In this document: positions 6,723 to 15,558 of the stretch, piece after piece
How positions within the stretch are numbered: the stretch's first letter is position 1
Layout of the letters: each line of letters opens with the position of its first letter
Assembly: GCA_027039295.1 (NCBI GenBank)
Contig: JALWEW010000105.1
Coordinates: forward strand, 1 to 26,080
Direction of reading: 5' to 3'
From: Acidilobaceae archaeon
GTDB lineage: Archaea > Thermoproteota > Thermoprotei_A > Sulfolobales > Acidilobaceae
Length of the DNA stretch: 26,080 nt
Translations under genes and position numbers: made by a program
The notes under the pieces: generated by a model
What the model was told of the DNA's origin: nothing
The model's input: the letters and a program-made list of their open reading frames with translations, nothing else
Databases searched by the model: none

Positions 6723-6756
6723 TTTTTCTTTTTATATTTTAATCTTTGTTTTTTCA
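6722..6756 (+). terminator. Oligo-T terminator after pilin, also holding a TATA box for the ATPase gene
   Basis: The stretch contains runs of five, five and six T with no stem, the usual archaeal terminator form. Within it TTTATATTTTAAT (6730-6742) lies about 30 bp before the ATPase start, so it may stop most pilin transcripts and start a weaker one. Confidence 0.55.
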
Positions 6757-6765
6757 CTGGGGGTC

Positions 6766-8238
6766 TTGGGCTTGGTGAAGCTACGCGGTCTCCGGAGCCT
6801 GCTAGCCGGAGGGCTCAGCGAAAGGAGGGTCAAAGGAACACAGAGGATGGCGGCTCCGAGGTTAGGCCAGCCTAGCGAGCAAGTCCATGCAGAGGATCTA
6901 GAGTTCCTCGGCGGGCCGGGTACGAGGGTTATAGCTACGTACAGAATCAAGGCGGCGACCTACACGCTATACGTGAGGTCCGGCAGGGTAAGACTGCACG
7001 TGGCGGAGCCCCGCGTTAACAAGGATCGGCTGGAGGAGTTAGTGCTTGGCCTCGACTCCCCCAGGAACGAGGAAGAGTCCTACCTGCTCGATAAGGCTAG
7101 AAGCGGCTACGGCCCCCTCTACCCCCTCATCATCGACCCACACGTCGAGGAGATAGCCTGCGAAGGCCCCGGTAAGCCCCTGGCTATCATGCACAAGCTC
7201 GTGCCAGATAGGTGGGTTGACGCCGACATAGTCCTGAGTGAGGAGGAGGCTGACTCCCTGGCGATCCAGCTCGCAAGGCTCGCCGGGAAGACCGTCAGCC
7301 TAGCCGCGCCCCTGGCTGAAGGCCTCACCAGAGAGGGCCATAGGGTCGCAGTCACCTTCTCCAGGGAGGTAACTAGATTCGGGAGCAGCTTCGTGGTAAG
7401 AAAATTCCCGAGCAGGCCAATCACCATAGCTGATCTCATAGCGCAGTCGGTCATAAGCCCCCTAGAGGCCGCCTACCTATGGCTGCTCCTCGAGGCCAGG
7501 ATGTTCATCCTAATAATAGGCCCCATGGCGTCTGGTAAGACCACCCTGCTCCAAGCGCTAGCAAGCCTAATACCTCCATTCAGGAGGGTCGTCACAATAG
7601 AGGATACACCCGAGATAAGACTACCCACGCCGCACTGGGACGCCCTCGTGGCGCGTCCACCCCTCCCAGGGGAGGATATAGGAGAGATCAGCCTCGAGGA
7701 CCTCCTGAGGTTCGCGTTGAGGAGGCGCGCCGATTACATAATAGTAGGCGAGGTGAGGGGGAGGGAGGCGCGCCTCCTATCCCAGGCTGTAGCGGCTGGC
7801 CATGGCGGCATGACTACATTCCACGCCGACAGCCCCGAAGCTGCGATAATGAGGCTACTCTTAGACCCCATAGACCTTCCCCGCCTCTTCCTGCGCTCAA
7901 TAGCGGCTATCGTGCTCATCAGGAGGATGCCCGACTACATGGGTGGTATTAGAAGGAGGGTCGTCAGCATAACTGAGATCACAAGTGACGAGGAGCTACT
8001 GGACGTGTTCACGTGGGACCCTCGTGAGGACACGCATAAGCCCAGCGAGGCCGAGGCCGTCCTGGACACTAGTGAGAAAGTCAAGAAGGCCTGGGAGATC
8101 CTCGGGATCCCCCACACCGATCCCGCTAGGGAGCTCGCCGAGAGGGCGTCGTTCCTGGAGAGGCACAAGGAGGACGACCCCGATAGCTTCCAGGACGCCC
8201 TGCTCCACTTCTACAATATCAAATACGGCTTCAGGTGA
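6766..8238 (+). CDS. Type II/IV secretion (pilus assembly) ATPase
   Basis: A 490-aa VirB11/GspE-family hexameric ATPase that powers filament assembly at the cytoplasmic membrane. The Walker A loop GPMASGKTT is at 252-260. The Asp box EDTPEIRLP follows about 20 residues on. Walker B DYIIVGE is at 323-329 with glutamate E329, and the His box GHGGMTTFHA is at 345-354. The N-terminal domain contains YTLYVRSGRVRLHV and the LYPLIIDPHVEEIACEG segment typical of archaeal FlaI/pilus ATPases. A 70-residue acidic C-terminal extension follows the core. The TTG at 6766 is used; TTG at 6772 and GTG at 6775 are alternatives. Its stop TGA lies in the ribosome site of the next gene, so the two are coupled. 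Confidence 0.92.
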   Translation: MGLVKLRGLRSLLAGGLSERRVKGTQRMAAPRLGQPSEQVHAEDLEFLGGPGTRVIATYRIKAATYTLYVRSGRVRLHVAEPRVNKDRLEELVLGLDSPRNEEESYLLDKARSGYGPLYPLIIDPHVEEIACEGPGKPLAIMHKLVPDRWVDADIVLSEEEADSLAIQLARLAGKTVSLAAPLAEGLTREGHRVAVTFSREVTRFGSSFVVRKFPSRPITIADLIAQSVISPLEAAYLWLLLEARMFILIIGPMASGKTTLLQALASLIPPFRRVVTIEDTPEIRLPTPHWDALVARPPLPGEDIGEISLEDLLRFALRRRADYIIVGEVRGREARLLSQAVAAGHGGMTTFHADSPEAAIMRLLLDPIDLPRLFLRSIAAIVLIRRMPDYMGGIRRRVVSITEITSDEELLDVFTWDPREDTHKPSEAEAVLDTSEKVKKAWEILGIPHTDPARELAERASFLERHKEDDPDSFQDALLHFYNIKYGFR

Positions 8239-8244
8239 AGAGCC

Positions 8245-9681
8245 TTGGAGGCCGGCCTCCGCCTGAGGAGCGCGCTGAGCCGCTCGACGACTGCCGCGTG
8301 GCGCCTCCTCTCGTACTCCCTGGATCCCAGGCGCTACACCCCCGGGGTCCTCAGGGGATTGGTGGTAGCTAGGGCTTGCATGCTTACTGCGGCGTTCGCC
8401 CTAGCGCTCGCACCCATGCACATAGCTCTACGGGTAGTATTCGCCTCTACGGCGCTCGCTACGGCCCTCCTCGTGGATAGGGTCTATGAGACTGTAGCCT
8501 CCAGTGGTATTGACGACGAGGTTCCCAGCCTCCTGCTCTACCTACTTCCATACGCCTGGTCCACGCATACAGTCGCAGATCTCATAGCGAGGCTTGCTGA
8601 ATCAGGCTCCTCGGCCTTCAAGTGGATGCGCCGGGAAGCCGCCCGCCTCAAGGCTATGCTTGACTACGGCATGGACCCCCTAACGGCCATGAGAGAGCTT
8701 GCCCGTACCACCCCATCACGGGGCTTGCGTGAGTCTCTAGAGGAGATAACTCACGCTTCTAGGCTTGGCTACTCTAGGACCATGCTCCTCTCAAGCCTCG
8801 TCCCCAGGGCTCTCGAGTCAATCAAGAAGAGGTGGCAGTCGTACTCCGAGACAGCCAAGGTCGTATCCGAGGTGAACGCGGCAGTCATAGTCTCAATAGG
8901 AGCGCTGGCCCCCATAACAGCCTTCACAGGAGCCTGGATGGGAGCGCTATACATAGCAGCTCTAGCGCCTCCCCTACTGACCCTGACCCTAGCGTTAACA
9001 CAGCCATCCACAGGCCCCGGCAGGGCCCCATTAGCGGTGAGGCTGGCCCCACTCGGTGTCGCGAGCGTGGCAGCCCTCGTGGCGTACACCAAGAGCGCGT
9101 GGGCGGCCCTAGCCCTGCTGGGGGTGGCAGCCGCCGTAAGCGAGGTCCTCGGCTTTAGGTACTCGAGGATGCTCTCCAGGGCCCTCGCCACTCTCTCGAG
9201 GGCAGCGCGGGAGGCGAGGCTGGGGAGGCCGGCCGACGCGCTGCTAGAGGATGCCAGGCTCATCGATCCACCCGTCATAGAAGCAATCATCGGCTCCGTA
9301 AGGGTTGCCGGTCTCAGCAGGGTCTGGGTGGGCGTGGAGGTACTGGAGAGGGTCTACAGAGAGGCTAAGGGGGCGATGGACTCGCTACGGGGCACGGCGG
9401 CGCTGTCACTAGCTGTAACGCTTATGGCGGTGCTGACTGCCTACTATACCGTCGCAATGCTCTCAGCCATGCCATCAGCCGCCCAGACGGGGCCCACGCT
9501 CTTTAGGGTTAACGTCGAGGGCGTGCTCAGGCTACTCGAGGCGATCGCTCCACTAGCCGGCGTGCCAGCCGGGCTTCTGCTGAGGCCCCAGAGGCCCAGT
9601 CTCACGCCGTCCCTAGTACTGCTCGCCTCCACGGCGCTGGCACCACGGCTCTTGGGGATCCTACCCATGCCCTGGCCATAG
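8245..9681 (+). CDS. Pilus assembly membrane platform protein (T2SF/TadC family)
   Basis: A 478-aa polytopic membrane protein with about eight hydrophobic segments (roughly residues 38-78, 213-250, 268-300, 390-415, 430-450 and 455-475). Two cytoplasmic T2SF helical modules are visible: one around 92-175 (DLIARLAESGSSAFKWMRRE through LRESLEEITHASRLG) and a second around 310-380. Duplicated modules are typical of archaeal platform proteins that anchor pilus or archaellum filaments and dock the ATPase. The TTG at 8245 is supported by AGGTGA at 8233-8238, which includes the stop of the ATPase gene. This is the last gene of the operon. No prepilin peptidase is in the window, so that enzyme must come from elsewhere. 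Confidence 0.88.
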   Translation: MEAGLRLRSALSRSTTAAWRLLSYSLDPRRYTPGVLRGLVVARACMLTAAFALALAPMHIALRVVFASTALATALLVDRVYETVASSGIDDEVPSLLLYLLPYAWSTHTVADLIARLAESGSSAFKWMRREAARLKAMLDYGMDPLTAMRELARTTPSRGLRESLEEITHASRLGYSRTMLLSSLVPRALESIKKRWQSYSETAKVVSEVNAAVIVSIGALAPITAFTGAWMGALYIAALAPPLLTLTLALTQPSTGPGRAPLAVRLAPLGVASVAALVAYTKSAWAALALLGVAAAVSEVLGFRYSRMLSRALATLSRAAREARLGRPADALLEDARLIDPPVIEAIIGSVRVAGLSRVWVGVEVLERVYREAKGAMDSLRGTAALSLAVTLMAVLTAYYTVAMLSAMPSAAQTGPTLFRVNVEGVLRLLEAIAPLAGVPAGLLLRPQRPSLTPSLVLLASTALAPRLLGILPMPWP

Positions 9682-9684
9682 CGG

Positions 9685-10260
9685 CTAGGCTATGGCGCCC
9701 ACGCTTCTCGCCTCGTAGAAGGTTGTCTGGCCGTTCCTATCCACCACAGCTATCACGGGCTCGTGGCCATCCTTGGCCGCCGCCTCGCTCCACCCAAGGA
9801 GGCCCTCGATGGTTATCTCCTCCCCCTCCTCGAGCACGAGGACCTCGAGCGGCCTACCGCTGCGAGGCCTGGCCAGCAGTGTCGAGGGCCTGGTCCACTC
9901 CCTCACCTCGGCGTACCTGTTCCTGAGCAGTCGGTAGACGATTGCCAGCTTGAGGGGTACCCTAGCGCTCCTCACGATCTCCAGGAAAGCCCCCCAGCCC
10001 GCCTGGCCGTCTGCTAGGGCTACTCTACCCCGCGAGGCCTGGAACGCCGCCTCTAGGGGGTAGAGTCTGCCGCTCTCCAGGTACCCCCTCTCCTCGAGTG
10101 ATCTGCAGAAATGCTCTGCGTGGCAGGCTGCAAGCGCCACTACACCCTCGTCCACCCTAACCTCTAGGGCTACCGGCAACTCCGTCACCACGTGGCGCCT
10201 TGTGTAATCCAAGCAGAGTGGGCCAGAGCTTATTAACTGGCCCCGCGGTACACTCTCCAT
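9685..10260 (-). CDS. tRNA-splicing endonuclease-like structural (non-catalytic) subunit
   Basis: A 191-aa protein with the two-part EndA fold. The N-terminal portion has YLESGRLYPLEAAFQASRGRV, matching the usual LSLxEALYLLExGK segment. The C-terminal portion has KLAIVYRLLRNRYAEVREW and ends PVIAVVDRNGQTTFYEA, the closing strands of the nuclease domain. The catalytic Tyr, His and Lys expected near RPSTLLARPRSG, RPLEVLV and HEPVIAV are not recognisable, so this should be the structural partner in the crenarchaeal alpha2-beta2 enzyme that removes introns from tRNA and rRNA precursors. The catalytic subunit is not in this window. The ATG at 10260 is divergent from mtnA by only 28 bp, and the 3' end abuts the pilus operon. 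Confidence 0.7.
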   Translation of the reverse strand: MESVPRGQLISSGPLCLDYTRRHVVTELPVALEVRVDEGVVALAACHAEHFCRSLEERGYLESGRLYPLEAAFQASRGRVALADGQAGWGAFLEIVRSARVPLKLAIVYRLLRNRYAEVREWTRPSTLLARPRSGRPLEVLVLEEGEEITIEGLLGWSEAAAKDGHEPVIAVVDRNGQTTFYEARSVGAIA

Positions 10261-10288
10261 TCACAGGTTTAGCTCGTGGTGTCCAGCT

Positions 10289-11389
10289 ATGCCTATAGGC
10301 GATGCTCTGAGGGACCTCGAGAGATACGAGCCCTACCTCAAGATTAAGCCCCTTGAGTGGGATCCCGAGTCCAAGAGGTTCAGGTGGCTCGACACCCGCC
10401 TCATACCATTCGAGGAGGTCTATAGAGAGACTACAGACTATAGGAGGGTAGCGAGGGCCATTAAGGATATGGAGATCCGTGGCGCCCCCGCCATCGGGGT
10501 CTCAGCAGCGTTCGGCATGGCCCTAGCGGCCCACTACTCCAAGGCCGGGAGCCTCGATGCCCTAATAAGCGAGCTTAAGAGGGCCAGGGAGGTGCTGGCA
10601 TCAACGAGGCCTACAGCCTTCAACCTCTTCTGGGCCCTAGACCGCGTGTGGAAGCGAATCGAGGAGTCGGCTGGGAAGGGAGACCCTGACGAGGTCCGAG
10701 CTGCCGTTGAGGAGGAGGCCCTACGCATATACGTGGAGGACATCAGGAATAACGTTGAGATGGGCCGCATAGGCAGTAGACTAGTGGAGGACGGGTCAAC
10801 CATCCTGACGCACTGCAACACGGGAGCCCTGGCTACGGCAGGCTTCGGCACGGCACTCGGCGTTGTAAGATACGCCTTCTATGAAGGAAAGGAGGTCAGG
10901 GTCATAACAACTGAGACTAGGCCCCTCCTCCAAGGGGCCCGCCTCAACGTGTGGGAGCTGCGTAAGGAGGGCATACCTGTTACGCTCATAACCGACGGCA
11001 TGGTCGGCCTCGTACTCAAGAGGGGGCTGGCGGATCTCGTGCTCGTCGGCGCGGACAGAATCATACTGACGGGGCATACAGCTAATAAGATAGGAACCTA
11101 CATGGTAGCCCTAGCCGCTAAGGATAATGGAAAGCCCTTCTACGTGGTCGCGCCTACAAGCACCATACAGAGAACCTGGGACCCCAAAAGCATTGTCATA
11201 GAGGAGAGGGATCCCGACGAGGTCAGGAAGGTCATGGGCAAATACCTCATTACAATACCTGATGTTGACGTGTACAATCCCTCCTTCGACGTGACACCCC
11301 CGGAGCTGATAACAGGTATCATAACGGAGAAGGGTATGGCTAGGCCGCCATACGAGAAGACACTCCCCGCACTCCTAGAGTCGCCGTAA
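10289..11389 (+). CDS. mtnA: S-methyl-5-thioribose-1-phosphate isomerase (MtnA family)
   Basis: A 366-aa member of the MtnA/eIF2B-alpha fold. MtnA converts the aldose S-methyl-5-thioribose 1-phosphate to the ketose in salvage of methylthioadenosine. Motifs visible are EIRGAPAIGVSAAFGMA, STRPTAFNLFWALDR, THCNTGALATAGFGTALG with the catalytic C176, and VGADRIILTGHTANKIGTY with the catalytic D256. Related ribose-1,5-bisphosphate isomerases share the fold, but the RGAPAIG and TRPTAFNL motifs and length favour MtnA. A TATTAA near 10230 on the plus strand could drive it, and GGTG lies about 10 nt before the ATG. No other methionine-salvage gene is adjacent. Confidence 0.88.
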   Translation: MPIGDALRDLERYEPYLKIKPLEWDPESKRFRWLDTRLIPFEEVYRETTDYRRVARAIKDMEIRGAPAIGVSAAFGMALAAHYSKAGSLDALISELKRAREVLASTRPTAFNLFWALDRVWKRIEESAGKGDPDEVRAAVEEEALRIYVEDIRNNVEMGRIGSRLVEDGSTILTHCNTGALATAGFGTALGVVRYAFYEGKEVRVITTETRPLLQGARLNVWELRKEGIPVTLITDGMVGLVLKRGLADLVLVGADRIILTGHTANKIGTYMVALAAKDNGKPFYVVAPTSTIQRTWDPKSIVIEERDPDEVRKVMGKYLITIPDVDVYNPSFDVTPPELITGIITEKGMARPPYEKTLPALLESP

Positions 11390-11459
11390 AACCACGGAGG
11401 AGCGGGGGACGCCTATAGCCGATCCTTGATATACAGGCACATTCCCCCATAGTAGTGCA

Positions 11460-11467
11460 TGATATAT
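11460..11467 (+). promoter_or_regulatory. TATA box of icd
   Basis: TGATATAT, continuing as ATACC, stands about 50 bp before the icd ATG, predicting a leader of about 25 nt that contains the strong ribosome site TGGAGGTG (11498-11505). Confidence 0.5.
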
Positions 11468-11513
11468 ACCCAAGCAGCCCCCACCCCCCACGGCAAATGG
11501 AGGTGCCTAAGCG

Positions 11514-12779
11514 ATGACATCGGTCCCCTGTGATGTTAAGGACCTGAAGCCTCCCGCCGAGGGCCAGCTGATAGAGATCGTTAATGGCCAGATCAAGGTG
11601 CCAGATAACCCGGTGATAGCGTACATCGAGGGCGACGGTATCGGGCCCGAGATAGTGAGGAGCGCCAAGGCGGTCATAGATGCCGCGGTCAAGAAGGCCT
11701 ATGGCAACAAGAGGAGGATAGTCTGGTGGGAGATCGTAGCTGGCGAGAAGGCCCAGGAGCACTGCGGCGAGCTCCTCCCAAAGGCGACCATAGAGGCGAT
11801 CAGGATGACCAAGGCCGCCATGAAGGGGCCCCTCACCACCCCTGTCGGCGGGGGCTACAGGAGCCTCAACGTTGCCATAAGGATGGCCCTTGACCTCTAC
11901 GCCAATATAAGGCCCGTCCGCTACTACGGCCAGCCAGCACCCCATAGATACGCTGACAAGGTCAACTTCGTAATATTCAGGGAGAACACCGAAGACCTCT
12001 ATGCCGGCATCGAGTGGCCGCCGGGGAGTCCCGAGGCTCAGAAGGTGATGGAGTTCCTCAAGAAAGAGTTCGGGGTAGAGCTGAGGCCCAACACCGGCAT
12101 AGGCGTCAAGCCCATAAGCGAGTTCGCGACGAAGAGGCTGGCTAGGAAGGCCTTCCAGTGGGCTATCAAGCACAAGAACAGGGTCGTGACGATCATGCAT
12201 AAGGGCAACATAATGAAGTACACTGAGGGCGCATTCATGAAGTGGGCGTACGAGGTGGCCACAACCGAGTTCAGAGACTACATCGTAACGGAGCAGGAGC
12301 TCTACGAGAAGTACAACGGCCAGCTACCCGAGGGCAAGATACTAGTCAACGACAGGATAGCCGATAACATGCTACAGCAGATCATAACAAGGCCTTGGGA
12401 CTACGAGATAATACTGGCACCCAACGTCAACGGCGACTACATAAGCGATGAGGCCAACGCCCTCGTTGGAGGAATAGGCATGGCAGCCGGTATGAACGCA
12501 GGCGACTACATAGCGGTGGCCGAGCCCGTTCACGGCACGGCGCCGAAATACGCTGGAAAGGACGTCGCCAACCCGACCGCCGAGATACTCAGTGGTGTAC
12601 TACTAATAGCCGAGCACCTCGGCTGGAGCGAGGTCGGCAAGATTATAGAGGAGGCCATAAGGAGAGCTATCGCCGACAAGAAGGTTACCCAGGATCTGGC
12701 CAGGCACATGCCCGGCGTCACACCTCTCAAGACCAGCGAGTACACACAAGCACTCATCGAGTACATTGAGTCCATGTGA
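11514..12779 (+). CDS. icd: Isocitrate dehydrogenase, NADP-dependent
   Basis: A 421-aa enzyme that oxidatively decarboxylates isocitrate to 2-oxoglutarate in the citric acid cycle. The nucleotide start IEGDGIGPEIV, the isocitrate-binding stretch GGGYRSLNVAIRMALDLYAN, the FRENTEDLYAGIEW loop and the MHKGNIMKYTEGAF segment are intact. HGTAPKYAGKDVANPTAEIL carries the Lys-Tyr pair that selects NADP in the bacterial enzyme family, so NADP is the likely cofactor. The ATG follows GGAGGTG by 8 nt. A run of five T at 12805-12809 can end the transcript inside the tail of the convergent HAD gene. Long open frames on the other strand are shadows. Confidence 0.96.
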   Translation: MTSVPCDVKDLKPPAEGQLIEIVNGQIKVPDNPVIAYIEGDGIGPEIVRSAKAVIDAAVKKAYGNKRRIVWWEIVAGEKAQEHCGELLPKATIEAIRMTKAAMKGPLTTPVGGGYRSLNVAIRMALDLYANIRPVRYYGQPAPHRYADKVNFVIFRENTEDLYAGIEWPPGSPEAQKVMEFLKKEFGVELRPNTGIGVKPISEFATKRLARKAFQWAIKHKNRVVTIMHKGNIMKYTEGAFMKWAYEVATTEFRDYIVTEQELYEKYNGQLPEGKILVNDRIADNMLQQIITRPWDYEIILAPNVNGDYISDEANALVGGIGMAAGMNAGDYIAVAEPVHGTAPKYAGKDVANPTAEILSGVLLIAEHLGWSEVGKIIEEAIRRAIADKKVTQDLARHMPGVTPLKTSEYTQALIEYIESM

Positions 12780-12786
12780 TAGCCGT

Positions 12787-13515
12787 TTAGCCTCTCTCTT
12801 CTCCTTTTTGATGATACGATACCTCAGCGCACGTGCCCTCCTCTATTGCGAGTAGGGCATCCCAGAGCTCCTCCATGCTTTTTACTATACAGAGAGAGAT
12901 CCTGCGCAGGACCTCGCACTCGTCCCCGAACGCTATGGGGTAGGCGACTGCCTTCATAGCCTCAGCGTCCCACTTGGAGTCGCCCACGTATGCGGCCCTG
13001 CTTAGGGGGACACCATACTCGCCAGCTATTCTTCTGATAGCCCACGCCTTGCTGTGCCTACCCGTGGGCGTCACTAGGGGGTGGCCCCCCGGCAGGAGGT
13101 AGCCTCTCTTATCCCACCTGAGGCGGGGGCTCACGTAGACGTCGGCTCCCACCTCTCTAGCGACCCTCTGCACGAGGAGGTCTACTCCAGAGCTTACGAG
13201 CGCCACTATCACCCCTCTCTTGTGGAGGCGGGCCACGATCTCTCTCGCCCCCTCCCTTAGGGGAATGCCAGCCACGATCCTGGCTAGCTCGCTCCTATGC
13301 AAGCGGCCCCCAGCGGCTCTTATCCAGAGGCTCGTGTCGAAGCGCATCCACTCCTCATAGCTTATCCTACCCTCCTCGAAGAGCTTAACCGCCTTCGCGG
13401 CCTCCCCCTCGACGCCGAAGTATCTGTGTATGTAACCCCAGCTACTCTTGACGGGCGTCAGGACCCCGTCGACGTCGAAGAACACTATCTTTATCCTCCT
13501 CAAGACCCCTGACAC
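12787..13515 (-). CDS. HAD phosphatase, phosphoserine phosphatase-like
   Basis: A 242-aa haloacid dehalogenase-fold phosphatase. Motif I is IVFFDVDGVLT with nucleophile D14 and acid D16. An all-helical cap follows (FEEGRISYEEWMRFD), of the C1 type seen in SerB-like enzymes. Motif II is ALVSSGVD, and motif IV YVGDSKWDAEAM binds Mg2+. The cap and motif pattern resemble phosphoserine phosphatase, but the substrate cannot be read from sequence. Start is a GTG at 13515 with GGGAGGCG close by, and TTG at 13503 is an alternative. CAATATAAGG at 13545-13554 is its likely TATA box, which lies close to that of the divergent acyl-CoA synthetase. It converges on icd with 7 bp between stop codons. Confidence 0.85.
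   Translation of the reverse strand: MSGVLRRIKIVFFDVDGVLTPVKSSWGYIHRYFGVEGEAAKAVKLFEEGRISYEEWMRFDTSLWIRAAGGRLHRSELARIVAGIPLREGAREIVARLHKRGVIVALVSSGVDLLVQRVAREVGADVYVSPRLRWDKRGYLLPGGHPLVTPTGRHSKAWAIRRIAGEYGVPLSRAAYVGDSKWDAEAMKAVAYPIAFGDECEVLRRISLCIVKSMEELWDALLAIEEGTCAEVSYHQKGEERG
12805..12809 (+). terminator. Oligo-T terminator downstream of icd
   Basis: A pyrimidine-rich stretch ends in five T about 26 bp after the icd stop, fitting archaeal factor-independent termination. It overlaps the 3' coding end of the convergent HAD gene. Confidence 0.35.
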
Positions 13516-13572
13516 CGCCTCCCGGCGTGAAGGGCGGGGCTACCCTTATATTGGGCCGCCATACTAAAAAGG

Positions 13573-13595
13573 GCCTCTCACATTTGCAGAGAGGC
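13573..13595 (+). promoter_or_regulatory. Leader hairpin that can mask the ribosome site of the acyl-CoA synthetase gene
   Basis: GCCTCTC (13573-13579) pairs perfectly with GAGAGGC (13589-13595) around a 9-nt loop. The right arm runs into GAGGCGGTG, the only good ribosome site before the ATG at 13606. It may equally be read as a DNA operator repeat. Pairing is seen; function is inferred. Confidence 0.4.
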
Positions 13596-13605
13596 GGTGC
13601 AGTGC

Positions 13606-15402
13606 ATGCCAGATAGTAGGGAGCAGGGCGCGGAGGTTCGTGAGGCCGCTGAAGCCTACCTCTCAAGGCCCTGGCTTAAGAGCTATGACGAGGGCGTGCC
13701 TCCTGATATAGAGATACCCGAGATACCGCTCTATAAGCTCCTAGCCGACTCCGCTGAGAACTTCTCCGACAGGTTCGCTACTATCTTCATTCTGACCGAG
13801 AAGGCTCAGGCAAAGTTGACATATAGGAGAATCTACGATATGGCGCGGAGGTTCGCCTCCTTCCTGAAGAGTGAGGGCGTGGGGAAGGGCGATGTAGTAG
13901 GCCTGTTCCTACCAAATAGCCCACAGTTCATAGTAGCCTACTACGGCGCCCTAATGGCTGGAGCCAGCGTGAGCCCTATGAACATTCTGTACACACCCGA
14001 GGAGATCTCGAGGCAGCTCAATGATAGCGGGGCCAGGGTCCTCGTAGCAATTGATATAGTTGACTTCGCCCGCAAGGTTGAGGCCGGCGTTAGGGGAACT
14101 AGAGTAAAAAAGATAGTGTGGACCGGTTTCCAGGACGTCCTCTCCGGCTTTACCGGCCTGCTCTATAAGGTGAAGATGCGCGGCCAGCTCCATAAGGTGA
14201 AGGAGGACGGCTTCAACGTTAAGTTCTCCACTATAATGAGAAAGTATAAGCCCCTACACCCCCGAGACTTTGCCGAGGTGAATCCCCGCGAGGACATAGC
14301 AGCGATAATGTATACTGGGGGCACGACGGGCGTGCCGAAGGGCGCGGAGCTCACACACTACAACATAGTGGCTAACGTCTACCAGATAGACGCCTGGTAC
14401 AAGAGGGGGCAGAGGGGGAAGGACGTGCTTGTTGGCGCCCTTCCCTGGTTCCACATATACGGCCAAACCACCGTTATGAATACTGGCATCCTGAGAGCTG
14501 GCACGATACTCGTGTTCCCCAGGTTCAATACTGACCTTGTGATGTGGGCCATCGAGAAGTATAAGGCCAACCTCTTCCACGGAGTCCCACTTATGTATCA
14601 GATGATAATCAACAGCCCCAACGTCTCAAAGTACAACCTGAGAAGCCTCGAGGCATGCATAAGCGGGGCGGCCCCCCTACCAGAGGCTGTGGCCGTCGAG
14701 TTCGAGAGGATCACTGGTGCTAAGCTCCGCGAGGGCTATGGCCTCACCGAGACTAGCCCCGTGACGCACGTGAACCCTATACTAGGTAAGGCCAAGAAGC
14801 TGAGTATAGGATTGCCTATCCCGAACACGATAGCCGCCATCGCGGACCCCGAGGAGCCCAAGCTACTACCGCTTGGGGCGACCGGCGAGCTAGTCATAAG
14901 CGGCCCTCAGGTGATGAAGGGCTACCACAACATGCCAGAGGAGAACGAGAAGGTGTTCTTTGAGTGCTGCGGTAGGAGGTGGATCAGGACTGGCGACATA
15001 GCCTACATGGACGAAGAGGGCTACTTCTACATAGTAGATCGGAAGAAGGACATGATAAAGTATAAGGGCTACAGTGTCTACCCGAGGGAGATCGAGGAGG
15101 TACTCTACAAGCACCCCTGCGTGCTCGAGGCCGCCGTAATAGGGAAACCACACCCTGAGTACTTCGAGATACCAAAAGCCTTCATAGTACTCAAGCCCGA
15201 GTGCAGGGCGAGACTACAGGAACCCGGCGGCCGGGAGAAGCTGGAGAAGGAGATAATAGAGTACGCAAGAACAAAGCTGGCGCCATACAAGGTGCCGAAG
15301 GAGGTGGAATTCAGGGATGAGCTACCGAAGACCGCGGTAGGCAAGATACTGAGGAGAGCCCTACGCGAGGAGGAGCTACGAAAGCTGAAGAGGAAGAGTT
15401 AG
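13606..15402 (+). CDS. Long-chain fatty acid-CoA ligase (AMP-forming)
   Basis: A 598-aa member of the ANL superfamily that adenylates a carboxylic acid and passes it to CoA. The phosphate-binding loop YTGGTTGVPKGA starts at residue 236. Further motifs are LPWFHIYGQ, EGYGLTETSPV, RTGDIAYMDEEGYFYIVDRKKD with the hinge, and the C-terminal PKTAVGKILRR with the catalytic lysine. Length and motifs fit long-chain (FadD-like) synthetases rather than acetyl-CoA synthetase. The ATG at 13606 is chosen over the GTG at 13597 because GAGGCGGTG then sits at the usual distance. No beta-oxidation gene is adjacent. Exact chain length of substrate is unknown. Confidence 0.9.
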   Translation: MPDSREQGAEVREAAEAYLSRPWLKSYDEGVPPDIEIPEIPLYKLLADSAENFSDRFATIFILTEKAQAKLTYRRIYDMARRFASFLKSEGVGKGDVVGLFLPNSPQFIVAYYGALMAGASVSPMNILYTPEEISRQLNDSGARVLVAIDIVDFARKVEAGVRGTRVKKIVWTGFQDVLSGFTGLLYKVKMRGQLHKVKEDGFNVKFSTIMRKYKPLHPRDFAEVNPREDIAAIMYTGGTTGVPKGAELTHYNIVANVYQIDAWYKRGQRGKDVLVGALPWFHIYGQTTVMNTGILRAGTILVFPRFNTDLVMWAIEKYKANLFHGVPLMYQMIINSPNVSKYNLRSLEACISGAAPLPEAVAVEFERITGAKLREGYGLTETSPVTHVNPILGKAKKLSIGLPIPNTIAAIADPEEPKLLPLGATGELVISGPQVMKGYHNMPEENEKVFFECCGRRWIRTGDIAYMDEEGYFYIVDRKKDMIKYKGYSVYPREIEEVLYKHPCVLEAAVIGKPHPEYFEIPKAFIVLKPECRARLQEPGGREKLEKEIIEYARTKLAPYKVPKEVEFRDELPKTAVGKILRRALREEELRKLKRKS

Positions 15403-15419
15403 CATCGTAGATGATGCTA
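15400..15419 (+). repeat. Inverted repeat over the stop codon of the acyl-CoA synthetase gene
   Basis: TAGCATC (15400-15406) and GATGCTA (15413-15419) form a 7-bp stem with a 6-nt loop that begins at the stop codon itself. No T-run follows, so termination is only one possibility; it may stabilise the mRNA end. Confidence 0.35.
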
Positions 15420-15522
15420 GCTTCCGCCCCCTCTGATTCCTCAGGAACCTAGAGCTGCCCCCCACGCGAGGCCACATTGAAGACCTAGTCATGCACGCCC
15501 TCATGGATTAACAGCGGTAGTC

Positions 15523-15530
15523 TTTAATAG
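15523..15530 (+). promoter_or_regulatory. TATA box of tRNA-Leu
   Basis: TTTAATAG stands about 29-36 bp before the first base of the tRNA, a typical archaeal spacing. Confidence 0.5.
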
Positions 15531-15558
15531 CCTACTCAACTGGCCTTGAAGCCACGGC

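Noticed and set aside
11340..12200. 286-codon open frame on the minus strand opposite mtnA end and icd
   Set aside because: It is a shadow of icd, whose motifs are fully conserved; the antisense protein has no recognisable pattern and no promoter.
15411..15436. ATGATGC and CTGA after the acyl-CoA synthetase gene as a C/D RNA
   Set aside because: The C box is imperfect, no C' or second D box is found, and the bases are better explained by the 15400-15419 hairpin.
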